From assembly GCF_000241305.1 (NCBI RefSeq), contig NZ_BAEH01000120.1, positions 20,122 to 84,121 of the forward strand: a stretch of DNA of 64,000 nt. The letters run 5' to 3'. Below, one piece after another: positions 29,618 through 38,301 of this stretch (the stretch's first letter is position 1; each line of letters begins with the position of its first letter). A model generated the notes under the pieces. That model saw only the letters and a program-made list of their open reading frames with translations, was not told the DNA's origin and searched no databases. The position numbers were made by a program, and so were the translations under genes. This DNA is from Gordonia effusa NBRC 100432 (GTDB lineage: Bacteria > Actinomycetota > Actinomycetes > Mycobacteriales > Mycobacteriaceae).

Positions 29618-30952
29618 TCAGCTGTGAAGGAGGAAATGTTCAAACACCTTGGTACCGAATAGAACTGCGTCCACCGGCACGCGTTCGTCGACGCCGTGGA
29701 ACAGCGCCGCGAAGTCTAATTCGGGAGGCAACTGCAACGGCGCGAAGCCGAAGCAGCGAATCCCCAGTTTGGCGAAAGCCTTGGCGTCGGTACCGCCGGA
29801 CAGCATGTAGGGCACCGTCTTGCCGTCCGGATCGTGGGCCAGGATCGCATCATTCATCGCATCGACGAGGTGGCCGTCAAAGGTCGTCTCATACGAGTCG
29901 AGGTGGGTAATCCATTCTCGAGTGACGTTGGGCCCCAACAGGGCATCTATCTCAGCCTCGAAGGCTTTCTGTCGACCGGGCAAGATCCGGCAATCAACCA
30001 CCGCGGTCGCGGTCTGTGGGATCACGTTGGCCTTGTAGCCGGCCGAAAGCATTGTGGGATTGGCCGTATCGCGCAGTGTCGCACCGATAATCCGAGCCAA
30101 GTTTCCCAGTTTGAAAAGACTGGTCTCTAGATCCGGGGCGTCGGGCGATAAGTCGAGCCCCGATTCCGTGGACACCACCGCGAGGAATTCGGCCACCGAA
30201 TCGGAGATCACCATGGGGAAGGTGTGTTGACCGATGCGGGCCACCGCTGCTGCGACTTCGGTGACCGCATTGTCGGCATGCAGGAAGGAGCCGTGACCGG
30301 CGGTCGCGTTGGCGGTCAGCCGCATCCACGACAACCCCTTCTCCGCTGTCTCTACAAGATAGAGTCGCCGCTGGCCACCATCGGGCCGGTCAACGGTCAA
30401 CGAGAACCCGCCGACTTCGCCGACCGCTTCGGTGATGCCGTCGAACAGATCCGGCCGATTGGCCACCAGCCATTGGGAACCCCACTTGCCGCCGGCTTCT
30501 TCATCGGCGAGAAACGCGAAAACCAAGTCGCGGGGCGGGACCGTTCCGTCGCGCTTGAATTGACGCGCCAAGGCGAGCGCCATCCCAACCATGTCTTTCA
30601 TATCGACGGCACCGCGGCCCCAGATATATCCGTCCTTCACCGCACCCGAGAACGGATGCACGCTCCAGTCGGCCGGTTCGGCCGGCACCACGTCGAGGTG
30701 AGTATGGATAAGTAATGCGCCCTTGGTCGACTGTGGATCACCGGCAAGGCGGGCAAACACGTTGCCACGGCCAGGTTGGCCAGACTCCACATAGATGGTC
30801 GTATAGCCGACTTCTTCGAGTAACTGAGCCACCCATTTCGCGCACTCTTCCTCGCCGCGAGTGGTGTCCAATTCGCCGGTATTCGAGGTGTCGAACCGAA
30901 TGAGTCGGCTAACCAGGTCCACCACTTCGTCGACTGCCGCTGGGGTGCTCAC
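29618..30952 (-). CDS. M20 family metallopeptidase (DapE2/ArgE-like)
   Basis: 444 residues. Di-zinc peptidase motifs: LIHTHLDVVPAEPADW (first His-x-Asp), WGRGAVDMKDMVGMALA (bridging Asp), FAFLADEEAGGKWGSQW (catalytic Glu-Glu), and the C-terminal LSGGTDAKAFAKLGIRCFGFAPL with the last metal His in ALFHGVDERV. A dimerisation domain lies at about 200-320 (TANATAGHGSFLHADNAV). It matches Rv2141c-type M20 proteins; substrate not predictable, likely an acylated amino acid or dipeptide. It is divergent from the tRNA-Leu gene, with 123 nt between. Confidence 0.92.
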   Translation of the reverse strand: MSTPAAVDEVVDLVSRLIRFDTSNTGELDTTRGEEECAKWVAQLLEEVGYTTIYVESGQPGRGNVFARLAGDPQSTKGALLIHTHLDVVPAEPADWSVHPFSGAVKDGYIWGRGAVDMKDMVGMALALARQFKRDGTVPPRDLVFAFLADEEAGGKWGSQWLVANRPDLFDGITEAVGEVGGFSLTVDRPDGGQRRLYLVETAEKGLSWMRLTANATAGHGSFLHADNAVTEVAAAVARIGQHTFPMVISDSVAEFLAVVSTESGLDLSPDAPDLETSLFKLGNLARIIGATLRDTANPTMLSAGYKANVIPQTATAVVDCRILPGRQKAFEAEIDALLGPNVTREWITHLDSYETTFDGHLVDAMNDAILAHDPDGKTVPYMLSGGTDAKAFAKLGIRCFGFAPLQLPPELDFAALFHGVDERVPVDAVLFGTKVFEHFLLHS

Positions 30953-31075
30953 GTTTCAATTCATACCCCATCGATCGACGGAGCTGCCGGCGGCATTGGC
31001 GATGCACCGGCTACAGTCTCCCGACCAGCAGATTTGAGTATTGAACACAACCTCGGTTACTGTTGTCCAGCGCTC

Positions 31076-31161
31076 GTCCGAGTGGCGGAATGGCAGACGC
31101 GCTAGCTTGAGGTGCTAGTGTCCTATTAACGGACGTGGGGGTTCAAGTCCCCCCTCGGACA
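31076..31161 (+). tRNA. tRNA-Leu (anticodon GAG)
   Basis: Acceptor stem GTCCGAG (31076-31082) pairs with CTCGGAC (31154-31160), discriminator A at 31161. The anticodon stem CTAGC/GCTAG encloses loop TTGAGGT, giving anticodon GAG (Leu, CUC codons). A long class II variable arm (GTCC...GGAC) and T-arm GGGGG-TTCAAGT-CCCCC fit tRNA-Leu. The CCA end is not fully encoded (ACCG follows). An intrinsic terminator begins 6 nt downstream. Confidence 0.96.
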
Positions 31162-31167
31162 CCGAAG

Positions 31168-31207
31168 AATCCCCGTGATCGTCAGGTCACGGGGATTTCG
31201 CTTTTTT
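31168..31207 (+). terminator. intrinsic terminator behind tRNA-Leu
   Basis: AATCCCCGTGA (31168-31178) and TCACGGGGATT (31187-31197) make an 11-bp stem with an 8-base loop; six T's follow at 31202-31207. This is the clearest Rho-independent terminator in the window and separates the tRNA from the nucleoside hydrolase gene. Confidence 0.9.
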
Positions 31208-31225
31208 CCCCTTAGACTCCTTCTC

Positions 31226-32251
31226 ATGTCTGCCGCGACCATCTTCTATGACTGCGATACCGGCATCGACGATTCACTGGCTCTGCTGTATCTCCTCGCG
31301 CAATCTGAGCTAACCATCGTCGGTGTCGCGTCGACGGGCGGCAACGTGCCGACCGATGTGGTCGCCGCGAATAATCTCGCCTGGCTGGAGTTCACCGGCC
31401 GCGACGATATTCCGGTCCATGTTGGTGCGGCGAACCCGTTGTCGGTGCCGTTGCGCACCTGCGAGGACACGCACGGTCCGCTCGGCCTTGGCTATGCCGA
31501 ATTACCCAGCCCCACAACGATTTCCTCCCACGTCGATGCTGCCGACGCGTGGCTCGCCGCTGCCGACGCTCATCCCGGCGAGTTAATCGGATTAGTCACC
31601 GGGCCGCTGACCTCACTCGCCGAGGCGATCCGACGCGACCCATCGCTGCCGACCAAGCTTCGACGAATCGTCATCATGGGCGGCGCATTCCATGTACACG
31701 GCAACACGACACCGGTCGGCGAGTGGAATATTGTCGTCGATCCAGAGGCCGCCGCCGAGGTGTTCGCGGCCTTCGGCGACGACGACAGCCCGAATCCGAT
31801 CATCTGCGCACTCGACATCACCGAGTCGATGGTGTTCACCCCCGACCACCTGGTGCAGCTCGCGGCGGCCGCTGAATCGACTCCGCTCGAACTGCCCGAT
31901 GTCGACGACGATCGAGGTGTGCGATCGGTCGCGTCAAATCCGTTGGTGCGTCACCTCGTTGACGCGTTACGCTTCTACTTCGAGTTTCATTCGGATATGA
32001 ACGAGGGTTACCTCGCCCACGCACATGACCCACTCGCCGCGATGGTGGCCATCGATCCGTCTCTCGTGTCCACCACGCCGGCACGCGTTTGCGTCGAATT
32101 GACCGGCACACATACCCGCGGCATGACGGTTGCCGACGAACGCGGTATGACCGGCGCCCCGAATGCCGCAATAGTCTCGTCTGCGGATTCAGATGTACTG
32201 CTGGACAAGCTGATTGAGACGCTCAGCGGCTTTGCCCGCCGCCTCCCCTAA
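31226..32251 (+). CDS. Nucleoside hydrolase (IU-NH family)
   Basis: 341 residues from ATG 31226. The N-terminal calcium-binding Asp cluster, normally D-x-D-x-G-x-D-D, reads DCDTGIDDSLAL. Further conserved parts: VASTGGNV, the middle VTGPLTSLAEAIRRDP, IVIMGGAFHVHGNTTPVGEWNI (N and E of the ribose site), and YLAHAHDPLAAMVAIDP with the catalytic His-Asp. The enzyme cleaves the N-glycosidic bond of nucleosides for purine or pyrimidine salvage; base preference is not readable. It starts 19 nt after the tRNA terminator's T-run, so its promoter must overlap the terminator region or it is read through. Confidence 0.92.
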   Translation: MSAATIFYDCDTGIDDSLALLYLLAQSELTIVGVASTGGNVPTDVVAANNLAWLEFTGRDDIPVHVGAANPLSVPLRTCEDTHGPLGLGYAELPSPTTISSHVDAADAWLAAADAHPGELIGLVTGPLTSLAEAIRRDPSLPTKLRRIVIMGGAFHVHGNTTPVGEWNIVVDPEAAAEVFAAFGDDDSPNPIICALDITESMVFTPDHLVQLAAAAESTPLELPDVDDDRGVRSVASNPLVRHLVDALRFYFEFHSDMNEGYLAHAHDPLAAMVAIDPSLVSTTPARVCVELTGTHTRGMTVADERGMTGAPNAAIVSSADSDVLLDKLIETLSGFARRLP

Positions 32252-32271
32252 CGTCGGCGTACTGTGTCGGT

Positions 32272-33222
32272 GTGACGCGACTCGGCTATCAAATACCCAA
32301 TTTCACCTATCCTGACATCCCGGCGGACCAACTATTCGACACCGTCGTTGCTCAGGCCAAAGAAGCTGACGACTCCGGCTTCGACACCGTCTTTGTGATG
32401 GATCACTTCTACCAACTCGCGATGCTCGGTACACCTGATCAAGAGATGATTGAGGCGTATACATTGCTATCGGCGCTCGCGCAGCATACGTCGCGAGTTC
32501 GACTGTCCGCGTTGGTAACCGGTAACACTTACCGGGCACCCGCTTTACTCGCGAAGACTGTCACCGCACTCGACCTGGTGTCGGGCGGACGCGCCCAGCT
32601 GGGGATCGGTGCCGGCTGGTTCGAATTGGAACACGAGTCCCTCGGATTCGAGTTCGGCACGTTTACCGACCGTTTCGAACGACTCGAAGAATCCTTGCAG
32701 ATCATCCTGGGGATGTTGCGCGGAGAGCGTCCCAGCCTGAGCGGCAAGTGGTATCAGGTACACGACGCGATCAACGTGCCCGCACCACTGTCGTCCATCC
32801 CGGTGATGATCGGCGGCGGTGGCGAGCGAAAGACATTGCGGCTCGTCGCGCAATACGCGAATGAGTCGAATCTGATCTGCGGCGTCGACGAGATCCCGCG
32901 CAAATTGGCCGCATTGTCCGAGCATTGCGAACGACTCGACCGCGACCGATCGGAAATCACAGTGAGCCTACAGACTTACGCTTGTATCGCGCCGACGCAT
33001 GAGGAGGCCGTGGCCGACCTCGACGCGTATATCGACCGCAACCCGGCGGCGGCAGCGCGACGTGATGCGATTGTCGTCGGGTCGCCCGACGAAGTGCGCG
33101 AACGATTCGAGGCATTGCTGGCGACCGGCATCGACGGTTTCACGGTAAATCTGATGCCCAACGGGCATATCCCAGGGCGCGTTCAACTGCTCGGCGAGAC
33201 ACTGTCACCGTTGGTGAACTGA
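32272..33222 (+). CDS. LLM-class flavin-dependent oxidoreductase (F420 type)
   Basis: 316 residues from GTG 32272. Luciferase-like TIM barrel: GYQIPNFTYP, FDTVFVMDHFYQ, RVRLSALVTGNTYRAPALLAKTVTALD (with LLAKTVTALDLVSGGRAQLGIGAGWFE, the family hallmark), IPVMIGGGGERKTLRLVAQYANESN, and VGSPDEVRERFE. The GGRAxLGIGAGWxE and GGxGExxTLR motifs are typical of F420-dependent LLM enzymes of actinobacteria. Substrate unknown. It lies 20 nt after the nucleoside hydrolase, likely one operon. Confidence 0.9.
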   Translation: MTRLGYQIPNFTYPDIPADQLFDTVVAQAKEADDSGFDTVFVMDHFYQLAMLGTPDQEMIEAYTLLSALAQHTSRVRLSALVTGNTYRAPALLAKTVTALDLVSGGRAQLGIGAGWFELEHESLGFEFGTFTDRFERLEESLQIILGMLRGERPSLSGKWYQVHDAINVPAPLSSIPVMIGGGGERKTLRLVAQYANESNLICGVDEIPRKLAALSEHCERLDRDRSEITVSLQTYACIAPTHEEAVADLDAYIDRNPAAAARRDAIVVGSPDEVRERFEALLATGIDGFTVNLMPNGHIPGRVQLLGETLSPLVN

Positions 33223-33231
33223 CCCCGGCCC

Positions 33232-33293
33232 AAACCTGCGGATGCAACGCCGTCGAAGGGCATACCCCTCGACGACGATCAGCTCGCAGGTTT
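33232..33293. repeat. 62-nt nested palindromic repeat, copy C
   Basis: AAACCTGCG (33232-33240) and CGCAGGTTT (33285-33293) are perfect complements; inside, CGTCGA (33251-33256) pairs with TCGACG (33269-33274) around a GGG/CCC stem. The outer arms are the same family as copies A and B at 21050 and 21134. Again it fills a convergent junction, and its last base is part of the stop codon of the siderophore-interacting protein gene. Confidence 0.65.
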
Positions 33294-34135
33294 CAGTCGT
33301 CCAAGCCGTCCGCCTCGTGATGATCGAGATTCACCGTACCCTGCCGCCAGTAGCCGTCGACCTTCACGCGCTCCTTGGGAAGCCCCAGATTGCGGCGCAA
33401 GTATCGTCTAATCGGCTTGACCGAGTTGGCTTCTCCGGCAACCCAGCTATAAAAGGCCCCGGCGGCGAACTCGTGCTCGCGAATCGCGTCGAAGAGCGGG
33501 TTCGCATCGGTCGCACTGGCGCTGCGATGCAGGAAACGAATTGACGCACCCTCTCGAGCGGGCAATTCCGGTTCATCGTCGCCGTCACTTACTTCGACGA
33601 ATGCGACCACCGGAATACCGGCCGGCAACTCCTCAAGCCAACGTGCGAGCGCCGGTATCGCGGTGTCGTCGGCGCCGAGCAGATACCAGTCGTAGCCGGT
33701 CGGATAGATTACCGAGCCACGAGGACCGAGCATGCCGAGTGAATCGCCAGCGCTCGCACCGATCGCCCACGACCCGCCGACACCGTGGTCATGCAGGACG
33801 AAATCGATGTCGAGCAAACCACTTTCGCGGTCGAAAGCGCGAATGGTGTAGTCGCGGTAGGTGGGACGCTTTCCCTCCGTCGGCAACCGCATCCCGTCCG
33901 CGCCGACTCCCGGCATGATGATCTCGCCGGTTTCCGCGTCGGCGAAAAACAGTTTCACGTGATCGTCGGGCGCCATATGGGTGAACCGAAAATCCTCCGG
34001 CGAAGTAATCCGGAAGGTGATCCGACGAAGCTGTGCCGACAAATCAGCTGAGCGAACCACGTCAATCGTCCTCGGGTGCAACGGATACATCGCCAGTTGC
34101 GGTTGGGTTGCGTGTGGCGTCACCTCGAGACTCAT
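33293..34135 (-). CDS. Siderophore-interacting protein (FAD-dependent ferric-siderophore reductase)
   Basis: 280 residues of the SIP/ViuB family: FAD-binding domain with RITFRITSPEDF, HVKLFFAD, YRDYTIRAFDRESGLLDIDFVLH (R-x-Y-T motif), GPRGSVIYPTGYDWYLLGADDTAIPAL, and the C-terminal WVAGEANSVKPIRRYLRRNLGLPKERVKVDGYWRQG that marks SIPs. It reduces Fe(III)-siderophore in the cytoplasm to free iron. It overlaps the hydroxylase gene by ATGA and is therefore co-expressed from the iron box at 35511. It is the left-most gene of the siderophore locus. Confidence 0.93.
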   Translation of the reverse strand: MSLEVTPHATQPQLAMYPLHPRTIDVVRSADLSAQLRRITFRITSPEDFRFTHMAPDDHVKLFFADAETGEIIMPGVGADGMRLPTEGKRPTYRDYTIRAFDRESGLLDIDFVLHDHGVGGSWAIGASAGDSLGMLGPRGSVIYPTGYDWYLLGADDTAIPALARWLEELPAGIPVVAFVEVSDGDDEPELPAREGASIRFLHRSASATDANPLFDAIREHEFAAGAFYSWVAGEANSVKPIRRYLRRNLGLPKERVKVDGYWRQGTVNLDHHEADGLDD

Positions 34136-35460
34136 GAGACGACTCCGTCCGGCACCTTCGCCCGATCGTCGGCAACAGCGCGGACGATCTCACCGGACCG
34201 CACCGCCAGGTTCGACAGCAATGTCGAAGTCAGTCCGTGGGTGTGCTCGGTGTTCCCCTGGACGAAGATCTGTCCGGTCACCTCGTCACTGGTTGCCAAC
34301 CGATACTGCCGGTCGAGTACTGGCCGACCGTGCTGATCTTCTCGGCAATGTTCAGACATCGATCCCAACATCTCCGACGTCGGAACGGTATCGAACCCGG
34401 TGGCGAAAATGACGGCGTCACAATCGATTTCGGTCACCGCTCCGGTTAGTCGCTGGACGACGGTCAGATGGGCGCGGTCAGCATCCTCCCGGACGTCGAC
34501 TACCTCGGACGCGCCGTGCACAAACAATCGGCGCTTACCGCTGACATGCTCGGAGTACTCCCGGCGATACAGGTCCTCGATCAACTCTGGATCGACCGCC
34601 GAATAGTTGGTCCCCCGGTGATACGACATCAACCGCTGACGCCATTTTTCGTCGGCACCGAAGTACTCGTCGACCGCGTCCGGGTCGAAGATTCGGTTCG
34701 CGTAAGGCGAATCATCGGCGGGGGTGTAGCCGTATTTCGCAAACACGGAATGGATTTCGGCATCGGTGGTGTCGTGTAGGAAAGCTGCCACCTCGGCGGC
34801 GCTCTGACCGGCCCCGATTACCGCGAATCTCCCCTGCTTCACAGACGGCAGAGCTCGGTAGCGAATCAACATTTGATGATTGTGGAAGACCCGGGGTCCG
34901 CTGACGACACCCGGCGGCAGCTTCTCCCGCAAGCCACCGCCCAGAATCAAACTACGTGCACGCACTCGCTCGCCGCCTGGCACCTTCAGTACGAAAGCCT
35001 CACCGTCCCAGTCGATATCGACGATTTCCGCCGAGTAGTCCACTGGTATGGCCACCCGGTCGGCAGCCCATTCGAGGTAGTCATGGAATTCGTCGCGCAG
35101 CGGGAAGAAGTCCTGCCGGTTGATGAAATGCGTAAGTCGACCTCGCTGGGCGAGATAGTTCAAGAATGTGTAACTACTGGTCGCATCGCGTTGCGTCACA
35201 AGGTCTTTGAGGAAAGATACCTGCATCGTGGTCCCTGGCAGCAACATTCCGGGGTGCCAACCGAACTTGTCCTTCTTTTCGAAGAATCGCGCGGTGATCT
35301 GCGCGTTCGGAGCTGACGCCCAGTTGTGCTCTTCGATGGCGATCGCCACCGCCAGATTCGACGGGCCGAATCCGATGCCAGCCACATCGAGCAACGCTTC
35401 ATTATCTGCGCGCACGCGTTGCGCCTCCATTTCTACGAATTGCGCGAATGATCCAGGCAC
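34132..35460 (-). CDS. L-ornithine (or lysine) N-hydroxylase
   Basis: 442 residues from GTG 35460; ATG 35430 is an alternative start. FAD site GIGFGPSNLAVAIAIEEH, substrate/FAD region WHPGMLLPGTTMQVSFLKDLVTQRDATSSYTFLNYLA, NADPH site FAVIGAGQSAAEVAAFL, DDSPYANRIFDP and TNYSAVDPELIEDLYRREY, and the C-terminal ATGFDTVPT. These are hallmarks of SidA/PvdA-type N-hydroxylating monooxygenases that make N5-hydroxyornithine or N6-hydroxylysine for hydroxamate siderophores. Ornithine is preferred here because one adenylation domain in the window has the hydroxyornithine code. The iron box lies about 50-70 nt upstream. Confidence 0.92.
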   Translation of the reverse strand: MPGSFAQFVEMEAQRVRADNEALLDVAGIGFGPSNLAVAIAIEEHNWASAPNAQITARFFEKKDKFGWHPGMLLPGTTMQVSFLKDLVTQRDATSSYTFLNYLAQRGRLTHFINRQDFFPLRDEFHDYLEWAADRVAIPVDYSAEIVDIDWDGEAFVLKVPGGERVRARSLILGGGLREKLPPGVVSGPRVFHNHQMLIRYRALPSVKQGRFAVIGAGQSAAEVAAFLHDTTDAEIHSVFAKYGYTPADDSPYANRIFDPDAVDEYFGADEKWRQRLMSYHRGTNYSAVDPELIEDLYRREYSEHVSGKRRLFVHGASEVVDVREDADRAHLTVVQRLTGAVTEIDCDAVIFATGFDTVPTSEMLGSMSEHCREDQHGRPVLDRQYRLATSDEVTGQIFVQGNTEHTHGLTSTLLSNLAVRSGEIVRAVADDRAKVPDGVVS

Positions 35461-35510
35461 CGCGGCCGTCGGTCATCCGCGGCATGGGGTCCGCTAACTC
35501 CAAATCGGAC

Positions 35511-35529
35511 ATAGGTAAGACTAGCCTAA
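35511..35529 (-). promoter_or_regulatory. IdeR/DtxR-like iron box upstream of the hydroxylase operon
   Basis: ATAGGTAAGACTAGCCTAA matches the IdeR consensus TTAGGTTAGSCTAACCTAA at 15 of 19 positions. It lies 51 nt upstream of the GTG of the hydroxylase gene and overlaps the stop codon of the antiporter gene (35526-35528). Repression by iron-loaded IdeR is the expected mode. Confidence 0.75.
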
Positions 35530-36755
35530 ATATGTTGGTTTGATTCAATCGCCTCAACCTGCTCAGTGCGCCGGGTGGTGTATATCAACATCGGCCCGGC
35601 CATGATCGACGTCGCGAGAGCCAGTAGCACCACGACCATGTACACCTGAGGACTGAATATCCCCAAGTTCAATCCGACGGTGGCGATGATGATTTCCACC
35701 GCTCCCCTGGCGTTGAGACCAGCGCCGAGGGACGCCGCTTCCCAATGCGCTAGGCCGCCGATACGCGCACCCAGATAGGCAGCGGCGAACTTCGCTACGA
35801 TCGCCACCAGCAGCACGACCGCTCCCCACATCAAGGTCTGCGGGTCGCCCAAATCGGTTACGTCCAAATGCAATCCAGCGCCCGCCAGGAATACCGGGGC
35901 CAGGACGGTCGTGGTTACCGACTGCAGCGGTGCTAGGACACCGCCTCCTCGTTTACCGACCAAAATGCCGGCGAGGAAGGCACCCAGCGCGGCCTCAAGA
36001 TGCATTGCGTCGGTCGCTGCCCCGCCGGCAATGATGAGAACTACTACCGCCGCGCTGGTGTAGCCGCCGTGCGACGAGGCTTCGAGCCGATCTAGTCCGC
36101 GCCGGACCCATGGCCGGACGAGCCAGGTGAAGACCAGCACGCCGATCATGGCCGCGATCGTCAATGGAAACTGACCACCGCTAATACCTACGGTCGCCAG
36201 CGCCGATACCGCCGCCAGCACCACCCAGGCACCCATATCCGTCACCGCACATGACGCGAGTGTCAATTGCCCGATGTCGCGCTTGAGCAAATCGAGGTCG
36301 ACGAGTATTCGGGTGATCACCGGAATGGCACTGACCGACAGCGCCACGCCGAGAAGCAATACGAATTCGACATTCGCCGAGTCGAGACCGTGAAACTGTT
36401 GCGGGACAAGCAAACCCACTCCGATGCCGGCCAAAAGTGGAATGGCGAACCCGAACGCACTGATCGAGCCCACAGCCGCTGCCCGGCGCTTGAGAAATTC
36501 CTCGTCGAGTTCGGTTGCCGCAAGACCGACGAGCAGCAGCACGCCCAACGTGCTGACCGCGGACAACGCGGGCGAGTTCGCCGGGTCAGACCCCAGCAGC
36601 CTCTCCGACGCATCGGGCCACACGTATCCAAATACCGAGGGTCCGAGCACCACCCCAGCCAACAGCTCACCCACCAATGCCGGCAGGCCGAACCGTCGAG
36701 CGAGCAACCCCAGTCCGACGGCGGCGATCAGGACGACCGCGAGCAGGCTCAGCAC
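35526..36755 (-). CDS. CPA2-family cation/proton antiporter
   Basis: 409 residues from GTG 36755, a Kef/NapA-type antiporter with about 12 hydrophobic segments: GLLARRFGLPALVGELLAGVVLGPS at the N-terminus (the typical first helices), LSVSAIPVITRILVDLDLL, SCAVTDMGAWVVLA, LEAALGAFLAGILVGKR, and LGAGLNARGAVEIIIATVGLNLGI with the family's N-A-R-G-A/E region. No C-terminal RCK domain. It exchanges Na+ or K+ for H+ at the inner membrane. It follows the halogenase by 34 nt on the same strand, so it is probably co-transcribed. CPA2 antiporters occur in glycopeptide clusters too; the role here is unknown. Confidence 0.85.
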   Translation of the reverse strand: MLSLLAVVLIAAVGLGLLARRFGLPALVGELLAGVVLGPSVFGYVWPDASERLLGSDPANSPALSAVSTLGVLLLVGLAATELDEEFLKRRAAAVGSISAFGFAIPLLAGIGVGLLVPQQFHGLDSANVEFVLLLGVALSVSAIPVITRILVDLDLLKRDIGQLTLASCAVTDMGAWVVLAAVSALATVGISGGQFPLTIAAMIGVLVFTWLVRPWVRRGLDRLEASSHGGYTSAAVVVLIIAGGAATDAMHLEAALGAFLAGILVGKRGGGVLAPLQSVTTTVLAPVFLAGAGLHLDVTDLGDPQTLMWGAVVLLVAIVAKFAAAYLGARIGGLAHWEAASLGAGLNARGAVEIIIATVGLNLGIFSPQVYMVVVLLALATSIMAGPMLIYTTRRTEQVEAIESNQHI

Positions 36756-36789
36756 GACAGTGGCCCGCCCGAGCCCGAGCGGGCCGCGC

Positions 36790-38301
36790 TCACACCGATG
36801 CCGATACTTGCTCGGGTTCTACCCAATGCAGACCGTCGGCCGACGGCACCAAACCACCTTCGAGGATCGGCGGCTCCAAACGAGCACTTCCGGCCGCGCC
36901 GCGCGCTTGCAGCGCATTCATCTCCTCCATCACCTCGCGTACCACCGGCGCACCGAACATATGCCCCATCCGCTGGCCAGAGTCGGTGTCCATTCCGCCG
37001 GTACGCTGGGTCGCCTCGGTCAGTTCCGCCGTCGACTCTTCGAACTTCTGCACCAATGCCGCTGGATCGGTCAACGCGTTCTCGCCCGAATAGGCACCCG
37101 CCACCAGGGAAACGAATGCCGTGATATCTGCTTGCTGCAAATTGGTTACCTTGCGCGCCTTCCAGAAATACGAATCCTCCGACTGCTCCATGTCGTAGAA
37201 CGCCGACAAGAATTCGTAGAAAACCGCGTACTCGCGCCGGTAACGCCCCGCGAACTCAGTGAACGCCCGCTCCTCGGTCAACGCGCCGGACAGCACGCTA
37301 TTGATCGAGCGAGCCGCGAGCACGCCCGAGTAGGTGGCCAGGTGCACACCCGTCGAGAACACCGGATCGATGAAACAGGCGGCGTCTCCTACTAGGACCA
37401 TGCCATTACCCCAAAATTCGGTGTTGGCATAGGAATAGTCCTTGCGCAGCCGGATCTCGCCGTATGTTCCCTCCGTCACCCGGGTCGCATCGGTCAACAT
37501 GTCTTTGACGATCTCGCAGCGGTCGATGAAGCCGCGGTAGGTCTCTTCCTGCGCGTTGATAGATTCCGCCTTCTCCTTGGCGATAACCACACCCACGCTG
37601 GTCAGTGTGTCCGACAGCGGGATATACCAGATCCAGCCTTCCTCGAAGGCTGCGCACAGGATGTTGCCGCTGTCCGGCGCGGGCAGCCGTTTACCGTTCT
37701 CGAAGTAGCCGAAGAGCGCGACATTCTGAAAAAAGTCCGAGTAAACACGTTCTCCGCCAGTATGTTTCGACAGACGCGTGGTATTGCCGGAGGCATCGAC
37801 GACGAACTTCGCCGAAACGTGATGTTCGACTCGATCGGAGTCCACATAGCGAACCCCGACGACTCGACCGTCGGCATTCTTCTCGACCCCGGCCACGCGC
37901 GCGTTCTGCCGAACATCGACACCACTCTCGGCGGCGTTCTCCAACAGGATGTTATCGAATTTCATTCGCTCGACCTGGTACGCGTAAGACCCATCACCGG
38001 CGAATTCGGGAGATATCGCGAACAGAAAATTCCACGGCACCGGATTGGTTCCCCAGCGGAAGCTCCCACCGCGTTTACGGACGAAACCTGCTTGCGCGAT
38101 CTTGTCCTCGACCCCGAGCAGCTTGCACACGCCATGGATCGTCGACGGCAACAACGACTCGCCGATCTGGTAGCGCGGGAAAGTCTCCTTTTCCAACTGC
38201 AGGACCCGGTGTCCGCTACGAGCGAGCAGCGTAGAGGTAGTCGAACCGCCCGGGCCGCCACCGACCACAACGACGTCGAATTCTTCTGGTGTAGTGCTCA
38301 T
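36790..38301 (-). CDS. Flavin-dependent halogenase (carrier-protein-dependent type)
   Basis: 503 residues. FAD motif GGGPGG (14-19); KRGGSFRWG with Lys76 at the position of the active-site Lys of PltA-like enzymes; halogenase signature W-I-W-Y-I-P (223-228), the W-x-W-x-I-P that separates halogenases from monooxygenases; and GDAACFIDPVFSTGVHLA for the second FAD contact. The overall pattern is that of PltA/CndH/CmlS-like halogenases that act on substrates bound to a carrier protein rather than on free tryptophan. The start overlaps the stop of the ArCP gene (ATGA), coupling enzyme and carrier. Expected role: chlorination or bromination of the ArCP-bound aryl group. It needs a flavin reductase, not found here. 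Confidence 0.88.
   Translation of the reverse strand: MSTTPEEFDVVVVGGGPGGSTTSTLLARSGHRVLQLEKETFPRYQIGESLLPSTIHGVCKLLGVEDKIAQAGFVRKRGGSFRWGTNPVPWNFLFAISPEFAGDGSYAYQVERMKFDNILLENAAESGVDVRQNARVAGVEKNADGRVVGVRYVDSDRVEHHVSAKFVVDASGNTTRLSKHTGGERVYSDFFQNVALFGYFENGKRLPAPDSGNILCAAFEEGWIWYIPLSDTLTSVGVVIAKEKAESINAQEETYRGFIDRCEIVKDMLTDATRVTEGTYGEIRLRKDYSYANTEFWGNGMVLVGDAACFIDPVFSTGVHLATYSGVLAARSINSVLSGALTEERAFTEFAGRYRREYAVFYEFLSAFYDMEQSEDSYFWKARKVTNLQQADITAFVSLVAGAYSGENALTDPAALVQKFEESTAELTEATQRTGGMDTDSGQRMGHMFGAPVVREVMEEMNALQARGAAGSARLEPPILEGGLVPSADGLHWVEPEQVSASV

Noticed and set aside
31076..31161. tRNA-Leu as an integration site for a genomic island carrying the siderophore locus.
   Set aside because: No integrase gene and no repeat of the tRNA 3' end was noticed downstream; the siderophore locus starts 2 kb later behind ordinary genes.
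36267..37395. Long open frames on the plus strand (285 and 323 residues) across the antiporter and halogenase genes.
   Set aside because: They run antisense to well-supported genes, are Arg/Pro-rich with no motif, and reflect high-GC codon bias.
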